NCBI GenBank assembly: GCA_030146875.1 | Contig: JASLAX010000021.1 | Coordinates: 1 to 64,000, forward strand | Direction of reading: 5' to 3' | Source: Longimicrobiaceae bacterium | GTDB taxonomy: Bacteria; Gemmatimonadota; Gemmatimonadetes; Longimicrobiales; Longimicrobiaceae | Length of the DNA stretch: 64,000 nt | Part shown: positions 1 through 8,259 of the stretch, in pieces | Layout of the letters: each line of letters starts with the position of its first letter | Position numbering within the stretch: position 1 is the first letter of the stretch | Notes under the pieces: generated by a model | What the model was told of the DNA's origin: nothing | The model's database searches: none | Seen by the model: the letters and a program-made list of their open reading frames with translations, nothing else | Program-made: the position numbers and the translations under genes

Positions 1-1629
1 CGCATCACCGACAAGGCGGTGATCCTGGACCTGGGCTTCAAGAGCGAGGGCGCGGTCACCCGCGACGAGTTCAAGGACCCGGACTCGCTGCAGATCGGCG
101 ACGAGGTCGAGGTCTTCCTCGAGAACCTCGAGGACGAGGACGGCGTGGTCGTGCTGTCCAAGAAGAAGGCCGACTTCCTGCGCGTGTGGGAGCAGATCCG
201 CGTGGCGTACGAGAACGGCACCGCGGTGGCCGGCATGCTCACCCGCAAGATCAAGGGCGGCGTGACCGTCGACCTGATGGGCGTCGACGCGTTCCTGCCG
301 GGCTCGCAGATCGCGCTGCGCCGGGTCCCGAACATCGAGGACCTGATCGGCGAGAACTACGAGTTCAAGATCATCAAGCTGAACAAGCGCCGGCGCAACA
401 TCGTCGTGTCGCGCCGCGTGCTCCTGGAGGCCGACCGCGAGATCAAGCGCGAGAACCTCAAGAAGGAGCTCGAGGTCGGGCAGGTTCGGAAGGGCGTGGT
501 CAAGAACATCACGGACTTCGGCGCCTTCATCGACCTGGGCGGCATGGACGGCCTGCTCCACATCACCGACATGTCGTGGGGCCGCGTGGGCCACCCGTCC
601 GAGGTGGTGGCCATCGGCCAGGACCTGGACGTGAAGGTCCTGGACATCGACTGGGAGCGCGAGCGCCTGTCGCTGGGCCTGAAGCAGCTCCAGGAGTACC
701 CCTGGAAGGACGTCGACAAGAAGTACCCCGTCGGCGCCCGCGTGCGCGGCCGCGTGGTGTCCATCACCAACTACGGCGCGTTCGTCGAGCTGGAGAAGGG
801 CGTCGAGGGCCTGGTGCACATCTCCGAGATGAGCTGGACGCGCAACGTCCGCCACCCGTCCAAGATCGTGACGCTGGGCGACGAGATCGAGGCCGTGATC
901 CTGAAGGTGGACGTCGAGGGCGAGAAGATCTCCCTCGGCATGAAGCAGATCGAGGAGGATCCCTGGCATGCGCTCCCGCTCAAGTACCCGGTGGGCACGC
1001 GTCTCACGGGCAAGGTGCGCAACCTGACCTCGTTCGGCGCCTTCGTGGAGATCGAGCCCGGCATCGACGGCCTGGTGCACATCTCCGACATGAGCTGGAC
1101 CAAGCGGATCCAGCACCCGTCCGAGGTCGTCCGCAAGGGCGACGACGTCGAGGTGGTGATCCTGGGCGTGGACGCGGAGAACAAGCGGATCTCCCTGGGC
1201 CTGAAGCAGACCCAGGACGACCCGTGGGAGGAGATCGCCCAGCGGATCACCCCGGGGATGGAGTTCTCGGGCAAGATCTCGCGCCTGCAGGACAAGGGCG
1301 TGGCGGTCGACCTGGGCGACGACATCGAGGGCTTCGTGCCCGTGTCGCAGCTCGGCGTGACCGGCCTGCAGAACCCGGCGGACGTGTTCGCCGAGGGCGA
1401 CGACCTGGAGCTTCGCATCACCGAGGTCGACGTGGCCAACCGCCGCATCGTCGGCGAGGTGACGCGCGTTCCGAAGTTCGAGGAGGGCGGCATCCCCACC
1501 GCGCCCCCCGCCCGCGCCGAGGAGACGGACGCGGATGCGGATGAGAACGCCGAGGCTCCGGCCGAGGCCCCCACCGCCGAAGGGGCGCCCGCCGCCGAGA
1601 CCACCGCCGCCGAGGGCGACGAGGGCTGA
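1..1629 (+). CDS. rpsA: 30S ribosomal protein S1 (5' end outside window)
   Basis: The reading frame is open from base 1, so the start lies upstream; 542 codons are visible. S1 places mRNA on the 30S subunit during translation initiation. The protein is a chain of S1 (OB-fold) repeats. The end of one is at the edge, followed by repeats starting near residues 77, 163, 247, 335 and 420, with typical GAFV.L and GLVHISxMSW motifs in the middle ones. The last repeat is more divergent, as usual for S1. The C-terminus is a low-complexity Ala/Glu/Pro/Asp tail that ends just before a strong hairpin terminator. Identification is secure; only the N-terminus is missing. Confidence 0.96.
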   Translation, partial: RITDKAVILDLGFKSEGAVTRDEFKDPDSLQIGDEVEVFLENLEDEDGVVVLSKKKADFLRVWEQIRVAYENGTAVAGMLTRKIKGGVTVDLMGVDAFLPGSQIALRRVPNIEDLIGENYEFKIIKLNKRRRNIVVSRRVLLEADREIKRENLKKELEVGQVRKGVVKNITDFGAFIDLGGMDGLLHITDMSWGRVGHPSEVVAIGQDLDVKVLDIDWERERLSLGLKQLQEYPWKDVDKKYPVGARVRGRVVSITNYGAFVELEKGVEGLVHISEMSWTRNVRHPSKIVTLGDEIEAVILKVDVEGEKISLGMKQIEEDPWHALPLKYPVGTRLTGKVRNLTSFGAFVEIEPGIDGLVHISDMSWTKRIQHPSEVVRKGDDVEVVILGVDAENKRISLGLKQTQDDPWEEIAQRITPGMEFSGKISRLQDKGVAVDLGDDIEGFVPVSQLGVTGLQNPADVFAEGDDLELRITEVDVANRRIVGEVTRVPKFEEGGIPTAPPARAEETDADADENAEAPAEAPTAEGAPAAETTAAEGDEG

Positions 1630-1654
1630 AGCGGACGCGGTTGAACGCGCGGAA

Positions 1655-1684
1655 GGGCGCGGGGCTTCGGCCCCGCGCCCTTTT
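1655..1684 (+). terminator. Rho-independent terminator of rpsA
   Basis: A perfect 11-bp GC stem (1655-1665 with 1670-1680) closed by a TTCG tetraloop and followed by TTTT, 25 bp after the rpsA stop. It is one of few terminators here with a T-tract; most of the others lack one. Confidence 0.9.
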
Positions 1685-1755
1685 GCATTCCGGCAGGCTC
1701 CGATACCTTGGACCTGCGTCGTTTCCCCCCCAAACCTTCGCCCCGGCGAGCCCGC

Positions 1756-2175
1756 ATGAGCCTGCGCACCCTCTTCACGGCGGCACTTCTCCTAGCCGCC
1801 GCCTGCGGGCCCGACCGCGGGGCGGGGAAGGAGGAGACGGCCGAGGGCGGGACGGCGTCGCCCGCGTCGGGGGTGTCTCCCGCCGCCACGGAGCAGCCGG
1901 CGCTGCTGAATCCGTCCGAGGTGGGCGCCGCGCTGGAGGCGCGCTACCCGCCGGCGCTGAAGGACGCGGGGATCGGCGGCACCACCGTGCTCGCCATGCG
2001 CATCGACCAGACGGGGCGGGTCACGGAGCGGAGCATCCTCACCAGCAGCGGGCGCAGGGAGCTGGACGACGCCGCGCTGGAGATCGCGGGAGAGATGCGC
2101 TTCTCGCCCGCGCGGGCCGGCGGCGCGGCCGTGCCGGTGCGCGTGGAGATGCCGATCCAGTTCCAGGTGCGGTAG
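1756..2175 (+). CDS. Lipoprotein with TonB C-terminal-type domain
   Basis: 139 aa. The N-terminus is a lipoprotein signal peptide ending in AAAC (Cys at about residue 17), so the protein should be lipid-anchored. A disordered Gly/Ala/Ser/Glu stretch follows. The C-terminal 75 residues have the TonB_C pattern: an alternating strand with DQTGRVTE, a helix with LDDAALEIAG and a closing F-SPA strand. Such small lipoproteins are common in this kind of genome and may not energise receptors as true TonB does, since there is no inner-membrane anchor. A -10-like TACCTT (1704-1709) lies 46 bp upstream. Start ATG 1756 was chosen because it begins the signal peptide; an in-frame upstream start at 1708 falls inside that -10 box. 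Confidence 0.75.
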   Translation: MSLRTLFTAALLLAAACGPDRGAGKEETAEGGTASPASGVSPAATEQPALLNPSEVGAALEARYPPALKDAGIGGTTVLAMRIDQTGRVTERSILTSSGRRELDDAALEIAGEMRFSPARAGGAAVPVRVEMPIQFQVR

Positions 2176-2298
2176 CGCCGCGGGACGACGGGCTCGCGGG
2201 TGGGTGCGAAGAGGCCGGCGATCCCGTAGATTGCCGGCCTTCGCGCGCCCGGTCACCGGGCCGGCGGCCACCACGCGACACCACGGACGAGACGCCCC

Positions 2299-3849
2299 AT
2301 GTCGATGCGGGAGAAGCTGGAGCACCTGGAGGCGCTCCGCCGGCAGGCGGAGATGGGAGGCGGGGAGAAGCGCATCCAGGCGCAGCACGAGCGGGGGAAG
2401 CTCACCGCCCGCGAGCGCCTGGACGTGCTCCTGGACGAGGGCTCCTTCGTGGAGCTGGACCGCTTCGTGGTGCACCGCGCCACCGACTTCGGGCTGGACC
2501 GCGAGAAGTACCTGGGCGACGGCGTCGTCACGGGCTACGGCACCATCAACGGGCGCCTGGTCTACGTCTTCTCGCAGGACTTCACCATCTTCGGCGGGTC
2601 GCTGAGCGAGGCGCACGCGGAGAAGATCGTGAAGGTCATGGACCTGGCGCTGAAGAACGGCGCCCCCATGATCGGGCTGAACGACTCCGGCGGCGCGCGC
2701 ATCCAGGAGGGCGTGGTCTCCCTGGGCGGCTACGCGGACATCTTCCTGCGCAACGTCCTGGCCTCCGGCGTCATCCCCCAGGTCTCGGCGGTTCTCGGCC
2801 CCTGCGCGGGAGGGGCGGTCTACTCCCCCGCCATCACCGACTTCATCTACATGGTGCAGGGAACGAGCTACATGTTCGTCACCGGGCCCAACGTGGTGAA
2901 GACGGTGACGCACGAGGACGTGACGATGGAGGAGCTGGGCGGCGCGGCGACGCACGCGGGAACGTCGGGCGTGGCGCACTTCGCGGTGAAGACGGAGGTG
3001 GAGTGCCTGCACCGCATCCGCCACCTCTTCGAGTTCATCCCGCAGAACAACATGGAGGACCCGCCGCGGCGCGACACGCAGGACCCGTTCGACCGCGCGG
3101 ACGAGGAGCTGCTGGACGTCGTCCCCGACCATCCGAACAAGCCGTACGACATGCGCGACGTGATCCGCCGCGTGGTGGACGACGGCGAGTTCTACGAGGT
3201 GCACGCCGACTACGCGGGCAACATCCTCGTGGGCTTCGCGCACGTGGGCGGGCACTCCGTGGGCATCGTGGCCAACCAGCCGGCGGTGCTGGCCGGGGTG
3301 CTGGACATCGACGCCTCGGTGAAGGCCGCGCGCTTCGTGCGCTTCTGCGACGCCTTCAACGTCCCGCTGCTGACCTTCGAGGACGTGCCCGGCTTCCTGC
3401 CCGGCGTGGCGCAGGAGCACGGCGGCATCATCCGCCACGGCGCCAAGCTCCTCTACGCCTTCTGCGAGGCGACGGTCCCCAAGATCACCATCATCACGCG
3501 GAAGGCCTACGGCGGGGCGTACGACGTCATGTCGTCCAAGCACATCCGCGGCGACGTGAACTACGCCTGGCCCACGGCCGAGATCGCGGTGATGGGTGCC
3601 AAGGGCGCGGTGGAGATCCTGTACCGCCGCGAGATCTCCTCGGCCGACGATCCCGCCGCGGCCGCGGAGAGCCGGCAGGCCGAGTACGGCGAGCGCTTCG
3701 CCAACCCGTACGCCGCCGCGGCCCGCGGCTACGTGGACGACGTGATCGACCCGCGCGAGACGCGGGCGCGGGTGGTGAGCGCGCTGGACATGCTCCGCAA
3801 CAAGCGCGACAGCAACCCGCCCAAGAAGCACGGCAACATCCCGCTCTGA
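2299..3849 (+). CDS. pccB: Acyl-CoA carboxylase carboxyltransferase (beta) subunit, probably propionyl-CoA
   Basis: 516 aa, full length for the PccB/MmdA family. It transfers the carboxyl group from biotin to an acyl-CoA, giving (S)-methylmalonyl-CoA if the substrate is propionyl-CoA. Both crotonase-like halves are present, with the oxyanion/CoA loops SGGARIQEGV (about residue 130) and PCAGGAVYSP (about 170), and a C-terminal YGGAYDVMSSK. Its partners are in the window but not adjacent: biotin carboxylase at 17385 and biotin carrier at 21895. The methylmalonyl-CoA mutase at 27678 supports propionyl-CoA as substrate. Acetyl-CoA or a broader acyl-CoA specificity cannot be excluded from sequence alone. 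A TAGATT -10-like box at 2227-2232 precedes the gene. Confidence 0.9.
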   Translation: MSMREKLEHLEALRRQAEMGGGEKRIQAQHERGKLTARERLDVLLDEGSFVELDRFVVHRATDFGLDREKYLGDGVVTGYGTINGRLVYVFSQDFTIFGGSLSEAHAEKIVKVMDLALKNGAPMIGLNDSGGARIQEGVVSLGGYADIFLRNVLASGVIPQVSAVLGPCAGGAVYSPAITDFIYMVQGTSYMFVTGPNVVKTVTHEDVTMEELGGAATHAGTSGVAHFAVKTEVECLHRIRHLFEFIPQNNMEDPPRRDTQDPFDRADEELLDVVPDHPNKPYDMRDVIRRVVDDGEFYEVHADYAGNILVGFAHVGGHSVGIVANQPAVLAGVLDIDASVKAARFVRFCDAFNVPLLTFEDVPGFLPGVAQEHGGIIRHGAKLLYAFCEATVPKITIITRKAYGGAYDVMSSKHIRGDVNYAWPTAEIAVMGAKGAVEILYRREISSADDPAAAAESRQAEYGERFANPYAAAARGYVDDVIDPRETRARVVSALDMLRNKRDSNPPKKHGNIPL

Positions 3850-3860
3850 CCGGCGGACGA

Positions 3861-3911
3861 GGACGTAGAGAGGGGGAGGCGCGACCGCGGCGCCTCCCCC
3901 TCTCTACGTCC
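3861..3911. terminator. Bidirectional terminator between pccB and nrfA
   Basis: A perfect 22-bp inverted repeat (3861-3882 and 3890-3911) around a 7-nt loop lies between the convergent genes pccB (+) and nrfA (-). There is no clear T-tract on either side, but stem length and position make it the obvious shared terminator. Confidence 0.8.
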
Positions 3912-3961
3912 CCCTGCGTGGTGGCCGGAGGACGTCGGACCGACGGCGTTCCGCCGCCCCC

Positions 3962-5467
3962 CTACCGCTGCGTCCGCGCCGACGTCGCGCCTCCTCGCTC
4001 GTTCCCGGCCGGAGGAGGGGTGACGAGCTGCGGGGGCGGGCGGTAGGTGGGGCGGGTCACCGTCTCGCCGCGAAGGGCCGCCTCGCCGATGCGCACGTGG
4101 TTCAGGGCGTTGGCCAGGATGCGCGCGGCCTCCTGGTCGGCGTGGAAGCCCATGGAGTTCTCCGCCTCCACGAAGTCGACCAGGAACTGCGCCCGGCGCT
4201 GCTGGTCGCGCGCGGCCGTCAGCCGCGGGAGGGGAGCGCTCGCCCGCTGCGCCGCCGCGATGGAGCGGGTGAGGTCGAGCACCGCGTCCAGCGCGATGTT
4301 CCGCATCTCGTAGGTCCGGTCCTGAATGCGGTGCACGCGCGCCTTCAGCTCGTCCTCGGACGCGTGGTGGCAGGTCTGGCACGCGCGGTTCACGTTGAGC
4401 AGTGGCGAGCGCACGTGGTGGTCGCTGATCTTCATGGCCCCGGCGCGCTGGTACGGCATGTGGCAGTCGGCGCAGGCCACGCCGGCGCGCGCGTGGATCC
4501 CCTGGCTGAACAGCTCGAACTCGGGGTGCTGCGCCTTCAGGACCGGCGCGCCGCTCACGGCGTGCACCCAGTCGCGGTGCCCGGTGGAGTCGTAGTACGC
4601 CAGTATGCTGTCGGCCAGCAGCCCCTTGGACCAGGGGTAGGTCAGGCGCTTCTCGGGCCCCTTGAAGTAGTACTCCACGTGGCACTGCCCGCAGACGTAG
4701 GTGCGCATCTCCTGGCGCGTGGCGTCCCGGTTCGCGTCGTAGTTCGGCACCCCCTGCGAGGCCTTGAGCGCGCGGATCCCCTCGATGAACCCCGGCCGGG
4801 TGACGCGGAGCGCCATCGTCTCCGGGTCGTGGCAGTCGATGCAGCTCACGGGGTGGCTCACCCGCTGGCGGGCCTGGGCGTACGGCATCCGGTTCATCAC
4901 CTCGAAGCCGCGCATCAGGTCGCCGCCGCCCGCGCGCATGTACGGCACGTACACGGAGGCGTGGCAGTGGATGCACGTCCCCGGCTGCTGGGTGACCTGC
5001 TGCCGCGCGGTGAAGACCTGGTCGTCGAGCATGTACGCGTGGCCGCGCTCCTCCCGAAAGTCCTTGGAGAAGGCATACCCGGCCCAGAACTCCCGCAGCC
5101 GCGGGTCCTCGTCCAGCCGCGACTGCGGCACCGTGTCGCGCGGGTCCGCGGCGGTGGGGTCGCGCGGCATGGCCTCGCTCCCGCCGTAGCGCGTGCGCTG
5201 CATGTCGACGGTCTTGCGGTAGTCGTCGTACTGCATCGGGAAGTTCTTTCCCCATACCGCCGGATCGTCGACCGTGTCGGTGAGCGCCACCACGCGATAG
5301 AAGGGGTTCCGCGCCTCCTGCTTCCGCTCGAAGATGTTGGTCAGCAGGGCGGCGATGCCCAGCGTGGCCAGGCCCCCGACGATCGCCGCCAGGAGGAGCC
5401 AGCGCCCAGAGCGCCACCGGCGCGGCCGTACGTCGCGGTCAGGATCGGAGGGAGCAGTACCGGCCAT
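3962..5467 (-). CDS. nrfA: Cytochrome c nitrite reductase (ammonia-forming), catalytic subunit
   Basis: 501 aa pentaheme enzyme that reduces nitrite to ammonium with six electrons outside the cytoplasmic membrane. An N-terminal transmembrane anchor (about residues 22-42) replaces a cleavable signal. Five heme motifs lie at residues 165-169, 209-213, 259-263, 332-336 and 363-367. The calcium and active-site elements of NrfA are present: CHVEYYF after heme 3, KAQHPE (311-316) and GIHARAGV (H325). The first heme, which is the catalytic one in this family, is CIHCH rather than the classical CxxCK, so its proximal ligand should be His. CxxCH variants are known in some NrfA clades. nrfH is 36 bp upstream in the same direction. 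Confidence 0.95.
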   Translation of the reverse strand: MAGTAPSDPDRDVRPRRWRSGRWLLLAAIVGGLATLGIAALLTNIFERKQEARNPFYRVVALTDTVDDPAVWGKNFPMQYDDYRKTVDMQRTRYGGSEAMPRDPTAADPRDTVPQSRLDEDPRLREFWAGYAFSKDFREERGHAYMLDDQVFTARQQVTQQPGTCIHCHASVYVPYMRAGGGDLMRGFEVMNRMPYAQARQRVSHPVSCIDCHDPETMALRVTRPGFIEGIRALKASQGVPNYDANRDATRQEMRTYVCGQCHVEYYFKGPEKRLTYPWSKGLLADSILAYYDSTGHRDWVHAVSGAPVLKAQHPEFELFSQGIHARAGVACADCHMPYQRAGAMKISDHHVRSPLLNVNRACQTCHHASEDELKARVHRIQDRTYEMRNIALDAVLDLTRSIAAAQRASAPLPRLTAARDQQRRAQFLVDFVEAENSMGFHADQEAARILANALNHVRIGEAALRGETVTRPTYRPPPQLVTPPPAGNERGGATSARTQR

Positions 5468-5503
5468 CGGTGCCTTCTGGCTGGAGGTGGACGTGCGCGT
5501 GCG

Positions 5504-5992
5504 TCAGCGGACCCAGTGCCCCACGTCGTTGTGGCAGCGCGTGCAGAGGAACGGCTCTCCCTCGCCGCGCGCCTCCTTCGCCCCGGCCGACGACGCGCCG
5601 GCGCCGTGCTCGATGGCGTCGGTGATCTCGCCGTGGCAGTAGCGGCAGGCGTTCTCGGTGACTTCCAGGTTGCGCGGGGTGATGCGGAGAGGGTCCGGGT
5701 AGCGCCCGGTGGTGAAGTAGAAGGAGTGCCAGAAGCCGTTCCGCGCCTTGGTGACGTACTTCCCCACGAAGGTGTGCGGAGCGTGGCAGTCGTTGCACAC
5801 GGCGAACTTGCCGTGCGACGACTTGGTCCACGCGGCGAAGTGATCGCCCATCACGTGGCAGTTGGCGCACGCGCTGGGATCGTTGGTGAGGTACGACGCG
5901 CCCTTCGCGTACACGAAGGTGAACGCCCCCAGCCCCGCCGCCGTCCCGACGAGCACCGCCGCCAGCACCGTGAGCCGCTGCCGTCCGGTCAT
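5504..5992 (-). CDS. nrfH: Cytochrome c nitrite reductase small subunit, tetraheme quinol dehydrogenase
   Basis: 162 aa NapC/NirT-family protein. It oxidises menaquinol in the membrane and passes electrons to NrfA. One N-terminal membrane helix (about residues 7-27) is followed by four heme motifs, CANCH, CNDCH, CRYCH and CTRCH. The first is followed by VM, matching the Met axial ligand near heme 1 in NrfH. The start at 5992 is fixed by a GGAGG ribosome-binding site four bases upstream; an in-frame extension to 6103 lacks one and does not resemble the family. nrfHA forms a two-gene operon. No assembly genes (nrfE/G/I) are in the window, so cytochrome c maturation must be encoded elsewhere. 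Confidence 0.94.
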   Translation of the reverse strand: MTGRQRLTVLAAVLVGTAAGLGAFTFVYAKGASYLTNDPSACANCHVMGDHFAAWTKSSHGKFAVCNDCHAPHTFVGKYVTKARNGFWHSFYFTTGRYPDPLRITPRNLEVTENACRYCHGEITDAIEHGAGASSAGAKEARGEGEPFLCTRCHNDVGHWVR

Positions 5993-6114
5993 TCGCCTCC
6001 CGTGGTCGTCCTCCCCCCCGCCTGCGCTCGCCGGATTCAACAGCAACCCCGGTGCCCGCGTGCCGACACACGTGTCTGACGGCGAGACGGACCCTTGCCC
6101 CAAGAGGAGAGAGA

Positions 6115-6140
6115 TACGAAATTACATACGGTATTTCGTA
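6115..6140 (+). promoter_or_regulatory. Inverted-repeat operator of the toxin-antitoxin operon
   Basis: Perfect 8-bp arms TACGAAAT (6115-6122) and ATTTCGTA (6133-6140) around a 10-bp spacer, 20 bp before the antitoxin start, in an AT-rich pocket. Phd/YefM antitoxins repress their own operon by binding such palindromes, so this is the likely autoregulatory site. The repeat is seen; the function is inferred. Confidence 0.7.
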
Positions 6141-6160
6141 CATCTCTTCAGGAGGGCGCC

Positions 6161-6445
6161 ATGGAACGGATCCGACTCGACGAGGACGTGCAGCCGGTGT
6201 CCGAGTTCCGTCAGAACGCCGCCCGCTTCGTGCAGCAGGTGCGCGAGACCCGCCGCCCGCTCGTGCTGACGCAGCACGGGAAGAGCGCCGCGGTGCTGAT
6301 GGACGTGGAGGAGTACGAGCGGATGGTCGACGAGATGGAAGTGTTGCGGGTGATCGGCCGCGGAATGCAGGACATCGCTGAAGGCAAAGTCATTCCGCAT
6401 GAGGAGGTAGTTGCACGCGTAAAGGCGGAGTTCGGATTCAAGTGA
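6161..6445 (+). CDS. Phd/YefM-family antitoxin
   Basis: 94 aa. The N-terminal part matches Phd/YefM DNA-binding antitoxins: a V-SEFRQNAARF helix, then VLTQHGKSAAVLMDVEEYE, the classic 'prevents host death' core. The C-terminus (about residues 60-94) is charged and helical, as expected for the toxin-neutralising tail. Start ATG 6161 is preceded by GGAGGG with 4-nt spacing; a longer in-frame start at 6095 would run through the operator. The stop overlaps the toxin start by 4 nt (GTGA), giving coupled translation. Function: a type II antitoxin that neutralises the next gene product and represses the operon. Confidence 0.9.
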   Translation: MERIRLDEDVQPVSEFRQNAARFVQQVRETRRPLVLTQHGKSAAVLMDVEEYERMVDEMEVLRVIGRGMQDIAEGKVIPHEEVVARVKAEFGFK

Positions 6446-6753
6446 CGCTCGCCTGGAGTGACTACGCTTCCCAACAGCTGGTAGAGCTACTCCACGAGAT
6501 CGCGGCCGATCGGCCTCTGGCGGCCGAGCGGTGGTACGACGGCCTATCTGCCACGCTCGAGCGGCTACCGCTCTATCCGATGAGCGGCCGGGTGGTGCCT
6601 GAAGATCCCTACGGGGGCATTCGCGAGGTCGTCTATCGCTCATACCGTGTGTTCTACCACATCACGGATGATCGAGTGATCGTGGTGGGCATCCGGCACC
6701 AGCGGCAGTTGCTGCAGCCTGGCACGATCACGCCTCCGCCGCAGGAACCCTGA
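6442..6753 (+). CDS. RelE/ParE-family toxin
   Basis: 103 aa, GTG start overlapping the antitoxin stop. The fold pattern is RelE/ParE: two N-terminal helices with AAERWYDGL and LERLPLYPMSGR, then strands REVVYRSYRVFYHI and RVIVVGIRHQRQ. The R-YRVFYHI and VVGIRH signatures are those of ParE-type toxins, which either poison gyrase or cut mRNA on the ribosome; sequence alone does not decide which. Local base composition is lower in GC than the neighbours, as often seen for mobile TA modules. Tail residues are Pro-rich. Confidence 0.88.
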   Translation: MTLAWSDYASQQLVELLHEIAADRPLAAERWYDGLSATLERLPLYPMSGRVVPEDPYGGIREVVYRSYRVFYHITDDRVIVVGIRHQRQLLQPGTITPPPQEP

Positions 6754-6860
6754 TTGCTCCGGGTCTGTTGCTTCACGGTGTCGATAATCGGGAAGACTGG
6801 CCCTCTCGAGACGTCGAGCAGGGTTGGTTGGGTCACGCGTCTCAAAGAAGCTCCTCGGTG

Positions 6861-7535
6861 ATGACACTCCACAGCCGCCTCATCGACCTCTCGCACACCA
6901 TCGAGCACGGGATGGTGACGCTGAAGGGCTTCCCCGCGCCCGTCATCTGCGACTACGTGAGCCGTGAGGCCTCGCGGGGGATCTACGCGGAAGGGACGGA
7001 GTTCCACATCGGCCGGATCGACATGATCGCGAACACCGGCACGTACGTGGACTCGCCGTTCCACCGCTTCGCCGACGGGAAAGACCTCTCCGAGCTGCCG
7101 CTGGAGTCTCTGGCGGATCTGGACGCTGTCGTCGTGCGCGCATCCGAGCGAGCGGGGAGGGCGATCGACGCGGATGCGTTCGACGGGATGGACGTGTGCG
7201 GAAAGGCGGTGCTGGTGCACACCGGCCATGCGCGGCACTGGGGCACGGAGGCGTACTTCGAAGGTCACCCGTACCTCACCCGCGCCGCGGCGGAGGCGCT
7301 GCGCGACGGCGGCGCCACCCTCGTGGGGATCGACTCGCTCAACATCGACGACACCGCGGACGCGGCGCGGCCCGTGCACACGGTCCTCCTCGGCGCCGAG
7401 ATCCCCGTCTGCGAGCACCTGCGCGGGCTGGAGGAGGTGCCGGACGCCGGCATCCGCTTCTACGCGGTGCCGGTCAAGGTGAAGGCGTTCGGGACCTTCC
7501 CGGTGCGCGCGTTCGCGCGGGTTCCGACGCAGTAG
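6861..7535 (+). CDS. Cyclase-family (kynurenine formamidase-like) metal hydrolase
   Basis: 224 aa, PF04199-like. The N-terminus LIDLSHTIEHGM and the core NTGTYVDSPFHRFADG (about residues 60-75) mark the family, which includes kynurenine formamidase and isatin hydrolase. The usual metal motif is HxGTHxDxPxH; here the first two His positions are Asn and Tyr, so metal binding must differ or be reduced. ATG 6861 starts at the conserved N-terminus; 31 more in-frame codons upstream do not look like the family. It is followed by the convergent thioesterase after 13 bp. Substrate unknown. There is no kynureninase nearby, so a role in tryptophan breakdown is not supported. Confidence 0.75.
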   Translation: MTLHSRLIDLSHTIEHGMVTLKGFPAPVICDYVSREASRGIYAEGTEFHIGRIDMIANTGTYVDSPFHRFADGKDLSELPLESLADLDAVVVRASERAGRAIDADAFDGMDVCGKAVLVHTGHARHWGTEAYFEGHPYLTRAAAEALRDGGATLVGIDSLNIDDTADAARPVHTVLLGAEIPVCEHLRGLEEVPDAGIRFYAVPVKVKAFGTFPVRAFARVPTQ

Positions 7536-7548
7536 CGCTCTCCCACCG

Positions 7549-7971
7549 TCAGCCCGTCCCCTCCGCCGCCACCACCCGCTCCTCCAGCATCGCCCGGATC
7601 TCCTCCGGGATCGGCACGCTGCGGCGCGTGGCCGTGTCGAACGTGGCGGAGGTGACCGCGGCGTCGCAGACCACGTCGCCGCGCTCGTTCCGCACCTCCT
7701 GGCCGATGCGCAGGGAGCTGTTGCCCAGGCCGGAGAGCCAGGTGCGGATGGTGAGCTTCTCGCCCAGGCGCGCCTCCCGGCGGTAGTTGATGTTCACGTT
7801 GACGATGACGGTCGCGAAGCCCTCGCGGCCCAGCGCGTCCACGGGCAGGCCGGAGCGCTTCACCCACTCGAAGCGGCCCCACTCCAGGTACTCCTGGTAC
7901 TTGGCGTTGTTGACGTGCCCCAGCGTGTCCAGCTCGGTGGAGCGCACCTCGATGCGAAGCTCGTTGACCAT
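7549..7971 (-). CDS. Acyl-CoA thioesterase, hot-dog fold (YbgC/FadM type)
   Basis: 140 aa single hot-dog domain. The N-terminal signature ELDTLGHVNNAKYQEYLEWGR contains the catalytic Asp region of 4-hydroxybenzoyl-CoA thioesterase-like enzymes. The second half has the NVNINYRREARLGEKLTIRT strand pattern. Such enzymes hydrolyse short or aromatic acyl-CoAs. GGAGGAGAG directly before ATG fixes the start at 7971. The gene is divergent from the pyrimidine catabolic operon and convergent with the cyclase-family gene. A link to CoA esters made by MmsA is possible but unproven. Confidence 0.85.
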   Translation of the reverse strand: MVNELRIEVRSTELDTLGHVNNAKYQEYLEWGRFEWVKRSGLPVDALGREGFATVIVNVNINYRREARLGEKLTIRTWLSGLGNSSLRIGQEVRNERGDVVCDAAVTSATFDTATRRSVPIPEEIRAMLEERVVAAEGTG

Positions 7972-8091
7972 CTCTCCTCCAGGGGCGAGCGGGCGGGCAG
8001 GGGGGACACCGCTGGATACCACCCGGGGTACCCGCCGCGCAAGCCGGCGCCGCGCGGATGGCGGACGACATGTGTTTGCACCCCGCGCGGC

Positions 8092-8120
8092 TTGACAGCG
8101 GCGCACGCGTGCTTTAGGCT
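8092..8120 (+). promoter_or_regulatory. Promoter of the pyrimidine catabolic operon
   Basis: A perfect -35 TTGACA (8092-8097), 17-bp spacer and -10 TAGGCT (8115-8120) lie 140 bp before mmsA. The rest of the 288-bp divergent spacer 7972-8259 shows no other clear element. Confidence 0.65.
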
Positions 8121-8259
8121 GGCCGCTGGGGGCGCTGTTCGGCCGTCCCCTCGCCGTGGCGTTCGCGCAGCGGCGCTCGTCCCCCCCGCCGAGCCCCCGT
8201 AGACCTCCGGGAACCCCTCCGGGACTCTCGCCGGCTACACGCCCACCGATCGCGGGCCC

